DNA of 32,169 nt, taken from Streptomyces xiaopingdaonensis (GTDB taxonomy: Bacteria > Actinomycetota > Actinomycetes > Streptomycetales > Streptomycetaceae). Shown piece after piece: positions 1 to 7,938 of this stretch. The translations under genes and the position numbers were made by a program. The DNA lies in NCBI RefSeq assembly GCF_000262345.1, contig NZ_AJTQ01000243.1:1-32169 (forward strand), read 5' to 3'. Below the pieces are notes generated by a model. The model saw only the letters and a list, made by a program, of their open reading frames with translations. It was not told the origin of the DNA and ran no database searches. The first letter of the stretch is position 1. Each line of letters opens with the position of its first letter.

Positions 1-1
1 G

Positions 2-61
2 TGGGCCGAGGGCGCCCAGACCGAGCGGACGACCGGATCGATACCGGCGACCGTCCGGTGA
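2..61 (+). CDS. 3' end of an unidentified rightward gene (partial)
   Basis: The first 60 bases read as an open frame ending in TGA at 59-61. Its third codon positions are almost all G or C, which fits Streptomyces coding DNA. The visible tail reads WAEGAQTERTTGSIPATVR. A 10-bp inverted repeat (54-63/76-85) overlaps the stop codon as a terminator would. Too little is visible to name a product, and a chance open frame cannot be excluded. Confidence 0.3.
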   Translation, partial: WAEGAQTERTTGSIPATVR

Positions 62-85
62 CCGAGGCCCGCGCCGGTCACCGGA
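54..85 (+). terminator. Hairpin terminator at the left edge
   Basis: The arms TCCGGTGACC (54-63) and GGTCACCGGA (76-85) are perfect inverted repeats around a 12-nt loop. There is no T-run, which is usual for Streptomyces. It overlaps the stop codon of the partial gene at the edge. Confidence 0.5.
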
Positions 86-388
86 ACCTGTCGAGGCTCG
101 GCGCGGCGAATGCGCTTCCGCACTGAGGCGCGCACGGATGAGCTGCACCTGGTCGGTCACTGCCCCGCAAGCCGGTTGCCGGCTCGAAGCACGTGTGAAG
201 ACACTGCGCCGATTACCGGGCCGAATCCGCCCGCCGGAACGAGCGCCGCCAGGCCGTCTTGCCCCTCCCGTTCCCCGGGTCGTTCCAGGAACAAGCCGAG
301 CCGTCCCGCGAGATGCGTCTCGGGCCACCTCGACCGAAGGCCGCTGAGGGGTGGTTGGACGAATCGGCGACGGGGACGCGCCGTACTC
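86..388. other. Non-coding gap downstream of the ABC importer operon
   Basis: About 300 bases with no frame showing coding character on either strand. The only structure seen is a small imperfect hairpin at about 306-324 (CGAGA/TCTCG core). It could help end leftward transcription of the importer operon, but it is weak. Confidence 0.4.
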
Positions 389-1399
389 TCACCCCTCCAG
401 CTCGCGCAGATATTCACCGAACTTCTCCAGGCCGTCGATGTTGCGGGGACCGCTGATTCCCTCGTTGTAGTCGAGGACGAAGAAGTTGTTCTTCTTCACG
501 GCGGGCATCTCCTTGGTCTGCGGTGACTTCCTGAGGAAGTCGATCTTCTTCTCGGCGGGTTTGTCCCCGTAGTCGAGGACGATGACGACCTCGGGCTCGG
601 CCTCGGTGACGCTCTCCCAATTCACCTGCGTCCAGCGCTCGTCGAGGTCCGCGAAGACGTTCTTTCCGCCGGCCTTCTTGATGATGTCGTCGGGCGGGAC
701 CTGGTTTCCGGCGGTGAAGGGCTGGTCCGTGCCCGAGTCGTAGAGGAAGACGGGCACGGGGCCGCCCTTGGGCGCCTTCGCGGACACGGCCTGCTCTCGC
801 TGCTTGAGTTCGTCGACGACTTTCTTCGCCCGCTCCTCCACCTTGAAGATCTTCCCCAGACGTTCCAGGTCGGCGTGGAGGGCCTCGAAAGGCGTTTTCT
901 TTTCCGGGTACTTCGGGTAGTTGTAGCAGCTCTCGGTGTGCATGAAGCTCTGGATTCCGAGCTTGTCGAGGATCTCGGGCGTGATGCCGCGCTGGTCGCT
1001 GAAACCGGAGTTCCAGCCGGCCACCACCAAGTCCGCCTTGGCGTCGACGACGAGTTCCTTGTTGAGGAGGTCGTCGCTGAGCTTCTTCACCTTGGCGTAT
1101 TCGGAAGCCCACGGCGATTCCCGCACGGGAGGGTTGGCCGGTGGCATGACGTAGCCGTACACATGCTTGGTCAGGCCGAGGCTGAAGAGCTTGTCGGCGC
1201 TGCCGCCCTCGTAAGCGACCGTGCGCTCCGGGACGGTGTAACGGACCGGCTCACCGCACCTCTTGACGCCGACCGTCTCGGCTTCCTTCCCGTCGGTTGC
1301 GACGTCTGCTCCGCATCCGCTGAGCAGGAGGGCGGTGGCCGCGGTCGTTCCGGCGACGGTGCGTCGCCGTGCGGAGTTCAGTCGCCGTACGAGGGACAT
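389..1399 (-). CDS. Metallophore ABC transporter substrate-binding lipoprotein (FecB/FepB-like)
   Basis: A 336-aa lipoprotein. It has an Arg-rich n-region, a hydrophobic stretch and the lipobox LLSGC with lipidated Cys29, so it sits on the outer face of the membrane. The body fits a periplasmic-binding-protein family of the siderophore/B12 class: a segment around residues 100-110 (DLVVAGWNSG) and a late segment (EPEVVIVLDYG) match the two-lobe fold. It should bind a metal-chelate complex and deliver it to the permease and ATPase encoded immediately upstream. Its ATG overlaps the ATPase 3' end by 22 bases, which implies translational coupling. It is the last gene of the leftward unit. The ligand is not predictable from sequence; the Zur-like operator at the head of the unit points to a zinc chelate rather than a ferric one. 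Confidence 0.88.
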   Translation of the reverse strand: MSLVRRLNSARRRTVAGTTAATALLLSGCGADVATDGKEAETVGVKRCGEPVRYTVPERTVAYEGGSADKLFSLGLTKHVYGYVMPPANPPVRESPWASEYAKVKKLSDDLLNKELVVDAKADLVVAGWNSGFSDQRGITPEILDKLGIQSFMHTESCYNYPKYPEKKTPFEALHADLERLGKIFKVEERAKKVVDELKQREQAVSAKAPKGGPVPVFLYDSGTDQPFTAGNQVPPDDIIKKAGGKNVFADLDERWTQVNWESVTEAEPEVVIVLDYGDKPAEKKIDFLRKSPQTKEMPAVKKNNFFVLDYNEGISGPRNIDGLEKFGEYLRELEG

Positions 1400-2190
1400 G
1401 GGGTGTCACTTCCGTTCGGTGCGGGAGGGTCGAGGGAGTACAGCAACTGCGGGTCACCGGTGAGCGGGTGGCTGACGACGGTGGTGCGGACGCCGAAGAC
1501 GTCGTGCACGAGTTCCGTGGTCAGGATCTTCTCGGGGGTTCCGGTGGCGACCAGGCGTCCTTCGGAGAGGACGCCGAGCCGGTCGCAGGCCGCTGCCGCG
1601 AGATTGAGGTCGTGCAGGACGACCAGCGTGGTCAGGCCGGTGCCGCGCAGCAGCGACAGCAGCTCCACCTGGTGCCGTACGTCGAGGTGGTTGGTCGGCT
1701 CGTCGAGGACGAGGATCGTGGGCTCCTGGACGAGAGCGCGGGCCACGAGGACGCGTTGGCGCTCGCCGCCCGAAAGCGTCAGCACGCCGCGCCGGGCCAG
1801 GTGGCCGATGTCCACCTGCCGCATGGCCTGCTCGCACAGCCCGCGCTCCCTGGAGCTCGGCGCCTGGTTGCCCCGGGCGTGGGGCGTACGGCCGAGCGCG
1901 ACGACCTCCTCCACGGTGAAGTCGAGGTCGATCTCCCCGTCCTGTACCAGGGCGGCGACCAGTTGCGCACTCCGGCGCATGCTCAGCCGCGAAAGTTCCT
2001 CCTCTCCGAGCCGGACCGTGCCGGAACTCGGCCGCAGCGCCCGGTAGATGCACTTGAGAGCCGTGGACTTACCGCTGCCGTTGGGCCCGATGAGGCCGAC
2101 GCACCGGCCGTCGGCCACGGTCAGGGACAGGTCGCTCAGGAGCTTCTTGCCGTCGGTGACGACGGAGAGCCGGTCGAGGGTGAGGTCCAT
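1378..2190 (-). CDS. Metallophore ABC transporter ATP-binding protein (FecE-like)
   Basis: A 270-aa cytoplasmic ABC ATPase with every core motif: Walker A GPNGSGKST (35-43), signature LSGGERQR (from 139), Walker B ILVLDEP with Asp163 and Glu164, D-loop NHLD and H-loop VVLHDLN. Length and motif spacing fit the FecE/FhuC/BtuD class that powers import of metal chelates. The ATG at 2190 lies one base from the permease stop, and the gene's end overlaps the lipoprotein start, so the three form one importer operon. No key residue is missing. Confidence 0.95.
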   Translation of the reverse strand: MDLTLDRLSVVTDGKKLLSDLSLTVADGRCVGLIGPNGSGKSTALKCIYRALRPSSGTVRLGEEELSRLSMRRSAQLVAALVQDGEIDLDFTVEEVVALGRTPHARGNQAPSSRERGLCEQAMRQVDIGHLARRGVLTLSGGERQRVLVARALVQEPTILVLDEPTNHLDVRHQVELLSLLRGTGLTTLVVLHDLNLAAAACDRLGVLSEGRLVATGTPEKILTTELVHDVFGVRTTVVSHPLTGDPQLLYSLDPPAPNGSDTPCPSYGD

Positions 2191-2191
2191 C

Positions 2192-3328
2192 TCAGCGTGC
2201 TCCGAACATGTAGGCCCTGCGGCGCATCAGCGTGACGAAGACCGGGACGCCGATCAGGGCGGTGATGACGCCGAGGGGCAACTCCCGTGGGGCCACGAGC
2301 GTGCGGGCCACGAGATCCACCCACACCATGAAGACCGCTCCGGCGAGCGGACTGACCGCGAGCACACGCGCGTGGGTGGACCCGACGACCATGCGCACCA
2401 GGTGCGGCATGACCAGGCCGACGAAACTGATGGCCCCGCTGACGGCGACCATGGCACCGGTGACGAGCGAGACGAGGACCAGGAGGCCCTTGCGGTGCCG
2501 ATCGGGGTCGATGCCCAGGCTCGCCGCCGACTCGTCACCGAGCGCCATCACGTCCAGGGCGCGGCTGCAGCGGTTCAGCACGGCGGTGCCGACCAGCACC
2601 GCCACGGCGACCGCGGGCAGCGCTGCCCACGTCGCGGCACCGAAGCTGCCCATGGTCCAGTACAGGATCGTGCTGGTGGCCTCACTGTTCGGGATCAGAT
2701 AGATGATCACGCTCATCACGGCCTGGAAGCCGAGCGCCATGGCGACGCCGGTCAGGATGAGCCGCAGCGGCGACAGCCGCCCCCGGCTGACGGAAGCGGC
2801 GTACACGAGGGCGGACGCCGTCAGCGCACCGAGAAAGGCGCCGGCCGACACGGCGTAGACACCGAGCCCGGCGAGTCCGCCGGTGACGGTGACGCCGACG
2901 GCGCCGACGGACGCTCCGGAGGAGACGCCCAGGACGTAAGGGTCCGCCAGCGCGTTGCGCACCATTGCCTGGATGGCGACCCCGATGGTGCTCAGCCCCG
3001 CCCCGACGAGCGCGGCCAGCAGCACGCGTGGCGTGCGGATCTCCCAGACGATCCGGTACGCCGTCGCCTCGCTCGCGCCGATCTCCTCTCCGCTGAGCGC
3101 CGCCCACAAGTACCGGGCGGTGTCGCCGGGCGTGATCACTGCGGTTCCCAGACCGATCGCCACCACAACGGATACCAGCAGCAGGGCGAGGAGGGCAGCG
3201 CAGAGCGGCACCGCACCCCTGCCCGGGGAGCGCCCGGAGAAGGGCACCCCCGGAGCGTCGCCCGCCGTCCCGCCCCGCTCACCGGAGTCGGTGCTCACAG
3301 TCGGCTCGGCGGATGCTGACGGGTGCAT
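2192..3328 (-). CDS. Metallophore ABC transporter permease (FecCD family)
   Basis: A 378-aa polytopic membrane protein of the FecCD/BtuC family. A cytoplasmic Ser/Gly/Arg-rich N-terminus of about 45 residues precedes the first membrane segment (LCAALLALLLVSVVVAIGLG). Family hallmarks include TPRVLLAALVGAGLSTIGVA, DPYVLGVSSGAS and the C-terminal GAISFVGLVMPHLVR and LPLGVITALIGVPVF. Only one permease gene is present, so it probably homodimerises as BtuC does. The ATG at 3328 follows AAGGA at good spacing. An 88-base gap separates it from the MFS gene upstream, and no terminator was recognised there. Confidence 0.95.
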   Translation of the reverse strand: MHPSASAEPTVSTDSGERGGTAGDAPGVPFSGRSPGRGAVPLCAALLALLLVSVVVAIGLGTAVITPGDTARYLWAALSGEEIGASEATAYRIVWEIRTPRVLLAALVGAGLSTIGVAIQAMVRNALADPYVLGVSSGASVGAVGVTVTGGLAGLGVYAVSAGAFLGALTASALVYAASVSRGRLSPLRLILTGVAMALGFQAVMSVIIYLIPNSEATSTILYWTMGSFGAATWAALPAVAVAVLVGTAVLNRCSRALDVMALGDESAASLGIDPDRHRKGLLVLVSLVTGAMVAVSGAISFVGLVMPHLVRMVVGSTHARVLAVSPLAGAVFMVWVDLVARTLVAPRELPLGVITALIGVPVFVTLMRRRAYMFGAR

Positions 3329-3416
3329 ACGCAGTCCTTTCCGGAACGGTCGACGCGGACCGTGGTCGTCGCGAGGGACGGGTCAGGAAAGCGGGTCACG
3401 AGACCGCAGGCGCCTC

Positions 3417-4703
3417 TCACGAGCTCCCGTACTCCTCGCGGCCGTTGCCGCCCTGCCCGACCGGAATACGGGAGACCAGGAAGCCGGCGCCCAATGCCGC
3501 CGCGGTGAGGACGCCGAACGCGACGGCCACTCCGGCGTAGCCGGCGATGCCCAGCCCCAGGCCGCCGAGAGAGGCGCCGAGGAAGACGCCGAGGCTCATC
3601 CCCGCCGCGTTGATGCTCAGCGCGGACCCGCGCAACGGCCCGCAGCGCCTCACCAGCAGACTCACGGCGCAGGCGGCCACGACCGCATGGCTGGCTGCAT
3701 GGAGTGAGGTGAGGGCGAGAGCCAGCGGCAGCCAGTGCGTGAAGTAGAAGCCGACGACGGTGACGAGGACGGCGACGAGGCCGAGTACCAGCAGATACTC
3801 GGTACGAACGCCCTGCTGAACCGAGTTGGTGAGCCGCCCCGTGAGGAGGTTGGCCACGAAGAACGAAGCGCCGCTCAACGTCCAGACGAACGAGAAGAGT
3901 CCGGGGTCGAGCTGGAAGCGGCTGTCGTAGTACGCGGCCAGGTACGCGAGGTACCCCATGAAAACGGCGGTACGGAGAAGGGAGATCGACAGCAGCGGCA
4001 CGGCGCCCCGCACCGCGGCGAGTGCCTTGAAGGAGGCGAAGTACGTCAACTTCTCTCCGCTGTCCGCCTCTTCCTCCGCACCGGGCGGCGTTCGCCGCCA
4101 GAGCAGGACGACCGCGAGCAGCAGCGAGACGGCCGTCACGGCGAGGAGGTCCCCCTCCCATCCCCAGAACATGGCGGGCAGCGCGATGACGGGCGCCGCC
4201 AGCATGGCCGTCATGGACTGGGTGGCCGTCACCAGCGTCGCCGCTCTGCTGGCGGCCTTGCCGGAGCCGAACCGGTCGGCTGCCGCCGCGGTCAGAGCCG
4301 GGTTGAGTACGGCCGTCCCCGCACCGACGAGCAGGCAGAACGCCACAAGGAGGACGTATTCGCCGCTTGCTCCGAGAGCGGTTGAGACCGCCAGCACCCC
4401 GAGTCCGCCGGCGGCCGCCCACTCCTTGCGGACGCGGTCGATCAACGGTGCCAGTGCCGTACCGACCAACAGGGCCGCGAGGCCACCGAGTCCGCGTAGT
4501 CCGCCCATCGCGGCGACGCTGCTCCCCGACCCTTCCGCGATCGGCACCAGGTACGTACTGAAGATGGTGAAAGGCAGCAGCCCGACCGCCGAGGCGAGCA
4601 GGATCGGCCACAGGGTGCGCGTCATCTTCAGGTCGCCCGGAAGCTGCTCGCCCGTCTCGGGGGCTTTCCGCCTCACCTGCGTGGCCCCGGTGCCGGCGCT
4701 CAC
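3417..4703 (-). CDS. MFS transporter, probable metallophore exporter
   Basis: A 428-aa protein with about 12 hydrophobic segments and a charged central loop (PPGAEEEADSGEK), typical of the major facilitator superfamily. I place the start at the GTG at 4703, which overlaps the TGA of the DUF364-like gene (GTGA). The frame stays open further upstream, but that stretch is only the antisense-like shadow of the neighbour. The first membrane segment begins at MTRTLWPILLASAVGL, and an internal ATG there is an alternative start. Its place between biosynthetic and import genes resembles metallophore loci in which an MFS pump (such as staphylopine exporter CntE) secretes the chelator; the substrate is inferred from context only. 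Confidence 0.85.
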   Translation of the reverse strand: MSAGTGATQVRRKAPETGEQLPGDLKMTRTLWPILLASAVGLLPFTIFSTYLVPIAEGSGSSVAAMGGLRGLGGLAALLVGTALAPLIDRVRKEWAAAGGLGVLAVSTALGASGEYVLLVAFCLLVGAGTAVLNPALTAAAADRFGSGKAASRAATLVTATQSMTAMLAAPVIALPAMFWGWEGDLLAVTAVSLLLAVVLLWRRTPPGAEEEADSGEKLTYFASFKALAAVRGAVPLLSISLLRTAVFMGYLAYLAAYYDSRFQLDPGLFSFVWTLSGASFFVANLLTGRLTNSVQQGVRTEYLLVLGLVAVLVTVVGFYFTHWLPLALALTSLHAASHAVVAACAVSLLVRRCGPLRGSALSINAAGMSLGVFLGASLGGLGLGIAGYAGVAVAFGVLTAAALGAGFLVSRIPVGQGGNGREEYGSS

Positions 4704-5545
4704 GACGCTTCCTCGAGCTTCGTCGTGGAGCCGTCGGCCCGATAACGGTAGAGGACGGTCGCATCTGCGCTGAACTGCGAGAACGGGAAGGTCTCTGCCG
4801 AGAGGGCGGTGACGCCGCTGGAGAGGAACGCGCGGGCGACGGCGCTGCCGGTCTGTGCGTAGACCACCAACGGGACGTCGTGCCGTCGGCAGTGCTCGAG
4901 GATCAGGTCGAAGGTGCCGTTGCCGAGGGTCATCCCGGTCGCCACCACGGCGTCGGCCTGCTCCAGCACTTCCGTCATGTCGTCCGAGACCGGCTCCCCC
5001 CACTGGGTGGTGCGCAGGTTGAGATCGCACGGCAGACAGACTCCGCCCCGGTCATGTATCGCTTCGATCAGCGGATTCACCACACCGATCAGGGCGACCC
5101 GCGCATCCGGCTCGAGGTCGAGGAGTTCGGCCACGGCGGCGTCCCGCGCCCTCGCCCGCACCTCCGGCGTTCCCGTGGGGAGTGTGACCGGCTCGGCCTC
5201 TTCGGCCTCCCGGTGCGGCCGCACGCGGGAGAGATAGGCGTCGAGTGCGGCGACACGTACGGCGGGGATTTCGCTGCGCAGGAGCGTGTCCAGGGTGAAA
5301 CCCGAGGCGTTCTCGCAGAAATCGGGGCCGAGTTCGCCCGCTTCGAAAGAACAGGCGCCAAAGCCTTCCCCGACCCGCAGCAGGAGATAGTGGTTGTGGT
5401 AAGTGACCTCACCGCCCGCGAGCCGCGTGGTGTGGTAGAGCCAGAAGGCGCTGGTGACGGTCACGCCCTTCGGATCGGGACCGCAGGTCCCGTCCAGTAT
5501 TCCCTCGGTCAGTTCCGCGATCGTGTGCGGTTTCGGATAGGGCAT
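4700..5545 (-). CDS. DUF4213/DUF364 (Rossmann-like) protein, putative metal-chelation family
   Basis: A 281-aa cytoplasmic protein. The N-terminal part (about 10-95; TEGILDGTCGPD, TSAFWLYH, SFEAGELG) fits the enolase-N-like DUF4213 fold. The C-terminal part (about 125-270; ARVALIGVVNPLIEAI, ADAVVATGMTLGNGTFD) fits DUF364, a Rossmann-like family repeatedly found beside metal transporters and annotated as putative heavy-metal chelation. I chose the ATG at 5545 because GAGAG sits at correct spacing. A start at 5662 would overlap the upstream gene and add an unrelated Ala/His-rich tail. It couples to the exporter by a 4-base GTGA overlap. The biochemical function of the family is unproven; here it may bind or load metal or act as a biosynthetic enzyme. 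Confidence 0.78.
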   Translation of the reverse strand: MPYPKPHTIAELTEGILDGTCGPDPKGVTVTSAFWLYHTTRLAGGEVTYHNHYLLLRVGEGFGACSFEAGELGPDFCENASGFTLDTLLRSEIPAVRVAALDAYLSRVRPHREAEEAEPVTLPTGTPEVRARARDAAVAELLDLEPDARVALIGVVNPLIEAIHDRGGVCLPCDLNLRTTQWGEPVSDDMTEVLEQADAVVATGMTLGNGTFDLILEHCRRHDVPLVVYAQTGSAVARAFLSSGVTALSAETFPFSQFSADATVLYRYRADGSTTKLEEAS

Positions 5546-5630
5546 TCTCGGTTCTCTCGTCGAATGGCGGGTGTGGTGGTGCGGCGCTGCGAGCAGGCGG
5601 AGGACTGCCGGGTCCGGTGCGGGAGCAGCG

Positions 5631-6638
5631 TCAACCGCGGTGCGTGCGCGGCGGGATGTCACGCCACGAAGCCGCCGACCAGGGAGGCTTCAGTTCATCG
5701 AGAGAGGCGATCTCGTGGGGCCTCAAGAACTCGATGTCCCAGGCGTCGCGATGCTGCGCGTAGGCGTCTTCCACGTAGCGGTGACCGGTGTCGGCCGCGA
5801 TGAAGACGTACGTGCGGAAGCCGCGCCCGCGGCGTTCCCAGAGGGTGGTCAGGTACGCGGCCCCGGCCGACAGACCCGCGAATATGCCCGTGCTGCGCAG
5901 CAGTTCGACGGAGCCCGACAGGGCGCATGCGAAGTTGACCCAGTGGATTCGGTCGTACAGCTCGTGCCGGACGTTCCGGAACTCGATGGCGCTGCCTATA
6001 CCGGCGATGATCATGTCAGGGTCCGGCACGTGCTCAGAACCGAACGTCACGCTGCCGAAGGGCTGTACACCCACGACGCACGCGTCCCGGCCGGCCTCTG
6101 CCAGGTAGGTGGCGAGGGCGCCGGTCGACGCCCCCGAGCCGACGCCGCCGACCAACGTGACCGCGCCGGCCGGGATTTCCCTGTCCAGGATTTCGGCGAC
6201 CTCACGGTAGCCGTAATAGTGGATTCCGTCGTGGTACTGCCGCATCCAGTGGTACGACGGATTTCCCGCGAGGATCTCGGAGACCCGGCGGACCCGCAGC
6301 TCCTGGTCGAGGCGGAGGTTCTTCGAGGGCTCGACCTGTTCCAATGTGGCGCCGAGTATCTCCAGTTGGACGCGGAGTGTTCGGTCCACGGTCGCGGAGC
6401 CCACGATGTGGCACCTGAGCCCGAAGCGGTGGCAAGCGAGCGCCAACGCATGCGCGTAGATGCCGCTGGAACTGTCGATGAGGGTGTCGCCCTCCTGTAC
6501 GGCCCCCGAGTCGAGCAGATGGCGAACCGCCCCCAGGGCCGAGTAGACCTTCATCGATTCGAATCGCAGACAGAACAGGTCCGGCCGAACGCGGATCAGG
6601 TCGGGCTGCTTGATCGCTTCCGCGATGTGTGAGTGCAT
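5631..6638 (-). CDS. Divergent cysteine-synthase-fold PLP enzyme (SbnA/CysK-like)
   Basis: A 335-aa fold-type II PLP enzyme. Lys30 in RFESMKVYSALGA is the expected Schiff-base lysine. LVGGVGSGASTG (162-173) is the PLP-phosphate glycine loop, GLSAGAA is the usual C-terminal motif, and ADTGHRY matches the PLP-N1 region. The substrate (asparagine) loop is unusual: canonical SGNTG reads SGIYA (58-62), so it is unlikely to be an ordinary cysteine synthase. Relatives such as SbnA and AesA use O-phosphoserine and an amine donor to build chelator precursors. The ATG at 6638 is 10 bases from the methyltransferase stop, but its ribosome site is weak, suggesting coupling. Upstream in-frame sequence is only a methyltransferase shadow. 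Exact reaction unknown. Confidence 0.82.
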   Translation of the reverse strand: MHSHIAEAIKQPDLIRVRPDLFCLRFESMKVYSALGAVRHLLDSGAVQEGDTLIDSSSGIYAHALALACHRFGLRCHIVGSATVDRTLRVQLEILGATLEQVEPSKNLRLDQELRVRRVSEILAGNPSYHWMRQYHDGIHYYGYREVAEILDREIPAGAVTLVGGVGSGASTGALATYLAEAGRDACVVGVQPFGSVTFGSEHVPDPDMIIAGIGSAIEFRNVRHELYDRIHWVNFACALSGSVELLRSTGIFAGLSAGAAYLTTLWERRGRGFRTYVFIAADTGHRYVEDAYAQHRDAWDIEFLRPHEIASLDELKPPWSAASWRDIPPRTHRG

Positions 6639-6648
6639 CCCGGGCCCG

Positions 6649-7422
6649 TCAGACCGTTGCGCTCTGTCGCAACTTGAACAGGAAGGTCTGCGCGTTGTCG
6701 GTGTCCCACGTCTGATGGTGGACCACCTCGGGCACGAACCCGGCTCCGATCGCGTACGCGACGATGTTCCGCAGTTCCGAGGTGTTGGAGACGATGAGGT
6801 AGATCTCGCCGTCGCTCGCCAGCAGGTTCCGCTGGACGACTTGGTCGAAGAACTCCCGGACCACACCGATCCCCGCGCACACGTTCCGCACGACGACCGG
6901 GTCTTCACTCACCGCTTCCCGCACGGCGGGCGGGTTGAAGGTGACGACGTCGAACTCCGACCCGTCCGGGACGCTGCCGAACAAGTCGGAGACTCTCGGG
7001 CGGAAGCGGGTTCCGGGCCGTTCGCCGACGATCCGCTCGTAGGCTCCCGTCGTCGCCCGGACGCTCTCGGGATCGACGTCCATCGCGTGGATCTCCCTCG
7101 CCCCGCGAAGCCCGGCGACGACCGCCTCGACGCCCAGGCCGACCCCCATTGCGGCGTACGACCTGCCGCCGACGGGGATGGTGCCGTCGTACAGGCGGTC
7201 GTGGATCATTCGGCTCGTCTCTCCTGGCATGAAGACACCGGGCGGAACCTCGAACGACCAGTCCCGATAGGCGTACGTGCGCGGTGTGTGGAGATCGGCC
7301 TTGGGAGTGTTCAGGGCGACGATCTCGTCCACGGGAAGCGTGTACGGAAGCGTGCCGTGAAGAGCCCACGCCGTGGACTCGTCGTCGGTCAGCGCCGCCC
7401 TCGTGCGGGTCTGCTCGCCCAT
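6649..7422 (-). CDS. Class I SAM-dependent methyltransferase
   Basis: A 257-aa cytoplasmic enzyme. Motif I is AMGVGLGVEA (91-100), with an acidic motif II (AMDVDP, 113-118) and NPPA at 163-166 in VVTFNPPA. NPP(Y/F/A) is typical of methyltransferases acting on nitrogen in amide or planar groups, such as the PrmC/HemK group. I place the start at the ATG at 7422, preceded by a perfect AGGAGG at 6-base spacing; the longer frame to 7518 lacks this. It is the first gene of the leftward unit, about 167 bases downstream of a predicted promoter overlapped by a Zur-like box. A tailoring role on the metallophore, probably N-methylation, is inferred. Confidence 0.82.
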   Translation of the reverse strand: MGEQTRTRAALTDDESTAWALHGTLPYTLPVDEIVALNTPKADLHTPRTYAYRDWSFEVPPGVFMPGETSRMIHDRLYDGTIPVGGRSYAAMGVGLGVEAVVAGLRGAREIHAMDVDPESVRATTGAYERIVGERPGTRFRPRVSDLFGSVPDGSEFDVVTFNPPAVREAVSEDPVVVRNVCAGIGVVREFFDQVVQRNLLASDGEIYLIVSNTSELRNIVAYAIGAGFVPEVVHHQTWDTDNAQTFLFKLRQSATV

Positions 7423-7595
7423 TGGCTCCTCCTGCTCGGGGTTGCCGCGAGTCCGTCCCGGCTGCACCACTGCGTCATGGCACGCCTCGCGAGGGAGGGC
7501 AACTCCTGGGCATGCCACCGCATTTGTCGCCGGGCGTACGCGGAGCGACGGATGCGGGCGGCTGCGTCCGAACGTCCGCCTCGCCCGCGTCAGTG

Positions 7596-7624
7596 AGCAT
7601 CGATCAGATGGAAATGATTGTCAA
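7596..7624 (-). promoter_or_regulatory. Promoter of the methyltransferase-to-receptor operon
   Basis: On the minus strand the -35 is a perfect TTGACA (7624-7619), followed by a 17-base spacer and GATGCT (7601-7596) as the -10, which keeps the key second A and last T. Transcription would begin near 7589. The Zur-like box at 7609-7623 covers nearly all of the -35 and the spacer, as expected for a repressor. Confidence 0.55.
7609..7623 (+). promoter_or_regulatory. Candidate Zur (zinc repressor) box 1
   Basis: TGGAAATGATTGTCA matches 13 of 15 positions of the actinobacterial Zur-type palindrome TGAAAATGATTTTCA as I recall it. It is itself a 7-1-7 imperfect inverted repeat with 5 of 7 pairs. It overlaps the leftward promoter. 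Other Fur-family regulators recognise related sequences, so the metal is an inference. Confidence 0.6.
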
Positions 7625-7695
7625 GAGCGGTATCGCGGCGGCACCGCGCAGGCCATCCCTCGGTCACCCGCAAGGGTCCTGACGGAGGGAGCGAC

Positions 7696-7724
7696 TTGCC
7701 CCCTCGCGCGGGATGGGTTAGAAC
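7696..7724 (+). promoter_or_regulatory. Candidate promoter of the kinase-dioxygenase unit
   Basis: TTGCCC (7696-7701) as the -35, a 17-base spacer and TAGAAC (7719-7724) as the -10 form a plausible vegetative promoter reading rightward. The -10 lies inside the second Zur-like box. The leader to the kinase GTG would be about 210 nt. Confidence 0.4.
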
Positions 7725-7732
7725 GATTATCA
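7718..7732 (+). promoter_or_regulatory. Candidate Zur box 2 (weaker)
   Basis: TTAGAACGATTATCA matches 11 of 15 positions of TGAAAATGATTTTCA. Its right half ATTATCA is good, the left half is degenerate, and inverted-repeat symmetry is 4 of 7. It covers the -10 of the rightward promoter. It is believable mainly because box 1 lies 95 bases away over the opposite promoter. Confidence 0.4.
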
Positions 7733-7938
7733 CTTTCACCTGCCGCATCATCGATACCCGCGCATCAGCTCCTCCACTCCGGCGCCACCACGCCGTCACC
7801 TGGCCCTGCCCGCACGCGAGAAGCTCCCTGCTCGGCCGTTCAACCGGTCCCTGCCCGAGTACGGGACCCGAGGCTGCCTGCACAGTGCGGTGACCGACGG
7901 CCGCAAGGAGGCAACGAAGGAAGAAAAGAGAGGAACAC

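Larger units (their letters stand above)
7423..7938. promoter_or_regulatory. Divergent regulatory region between the two metallophore units
   Basis: About 516 bases separate the methyltransferase ATG from the kinase GTG. No coding frame with proper codon bias and a ribosome site was seen. It holds two back-to-back promoter-like sequences, each overlapped by a 15-mer resembling a Zur box, listed separately. Both predicted 5' leaders are long (roughly 170-210 nt), so further post-transcriptional control is possible. Confidence 0.7.

Noticed and set aside
389..3328. FecBCD genes as a ferric-siderophore importer under DtxR/IdeR control
   Set aside because: I looked for a TTAGGTTAGGCTAACC-like iron box upstream of the units and saw none, whereas Zur-like boxes overlap both promoters. 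Iron cannot be fully excluded.
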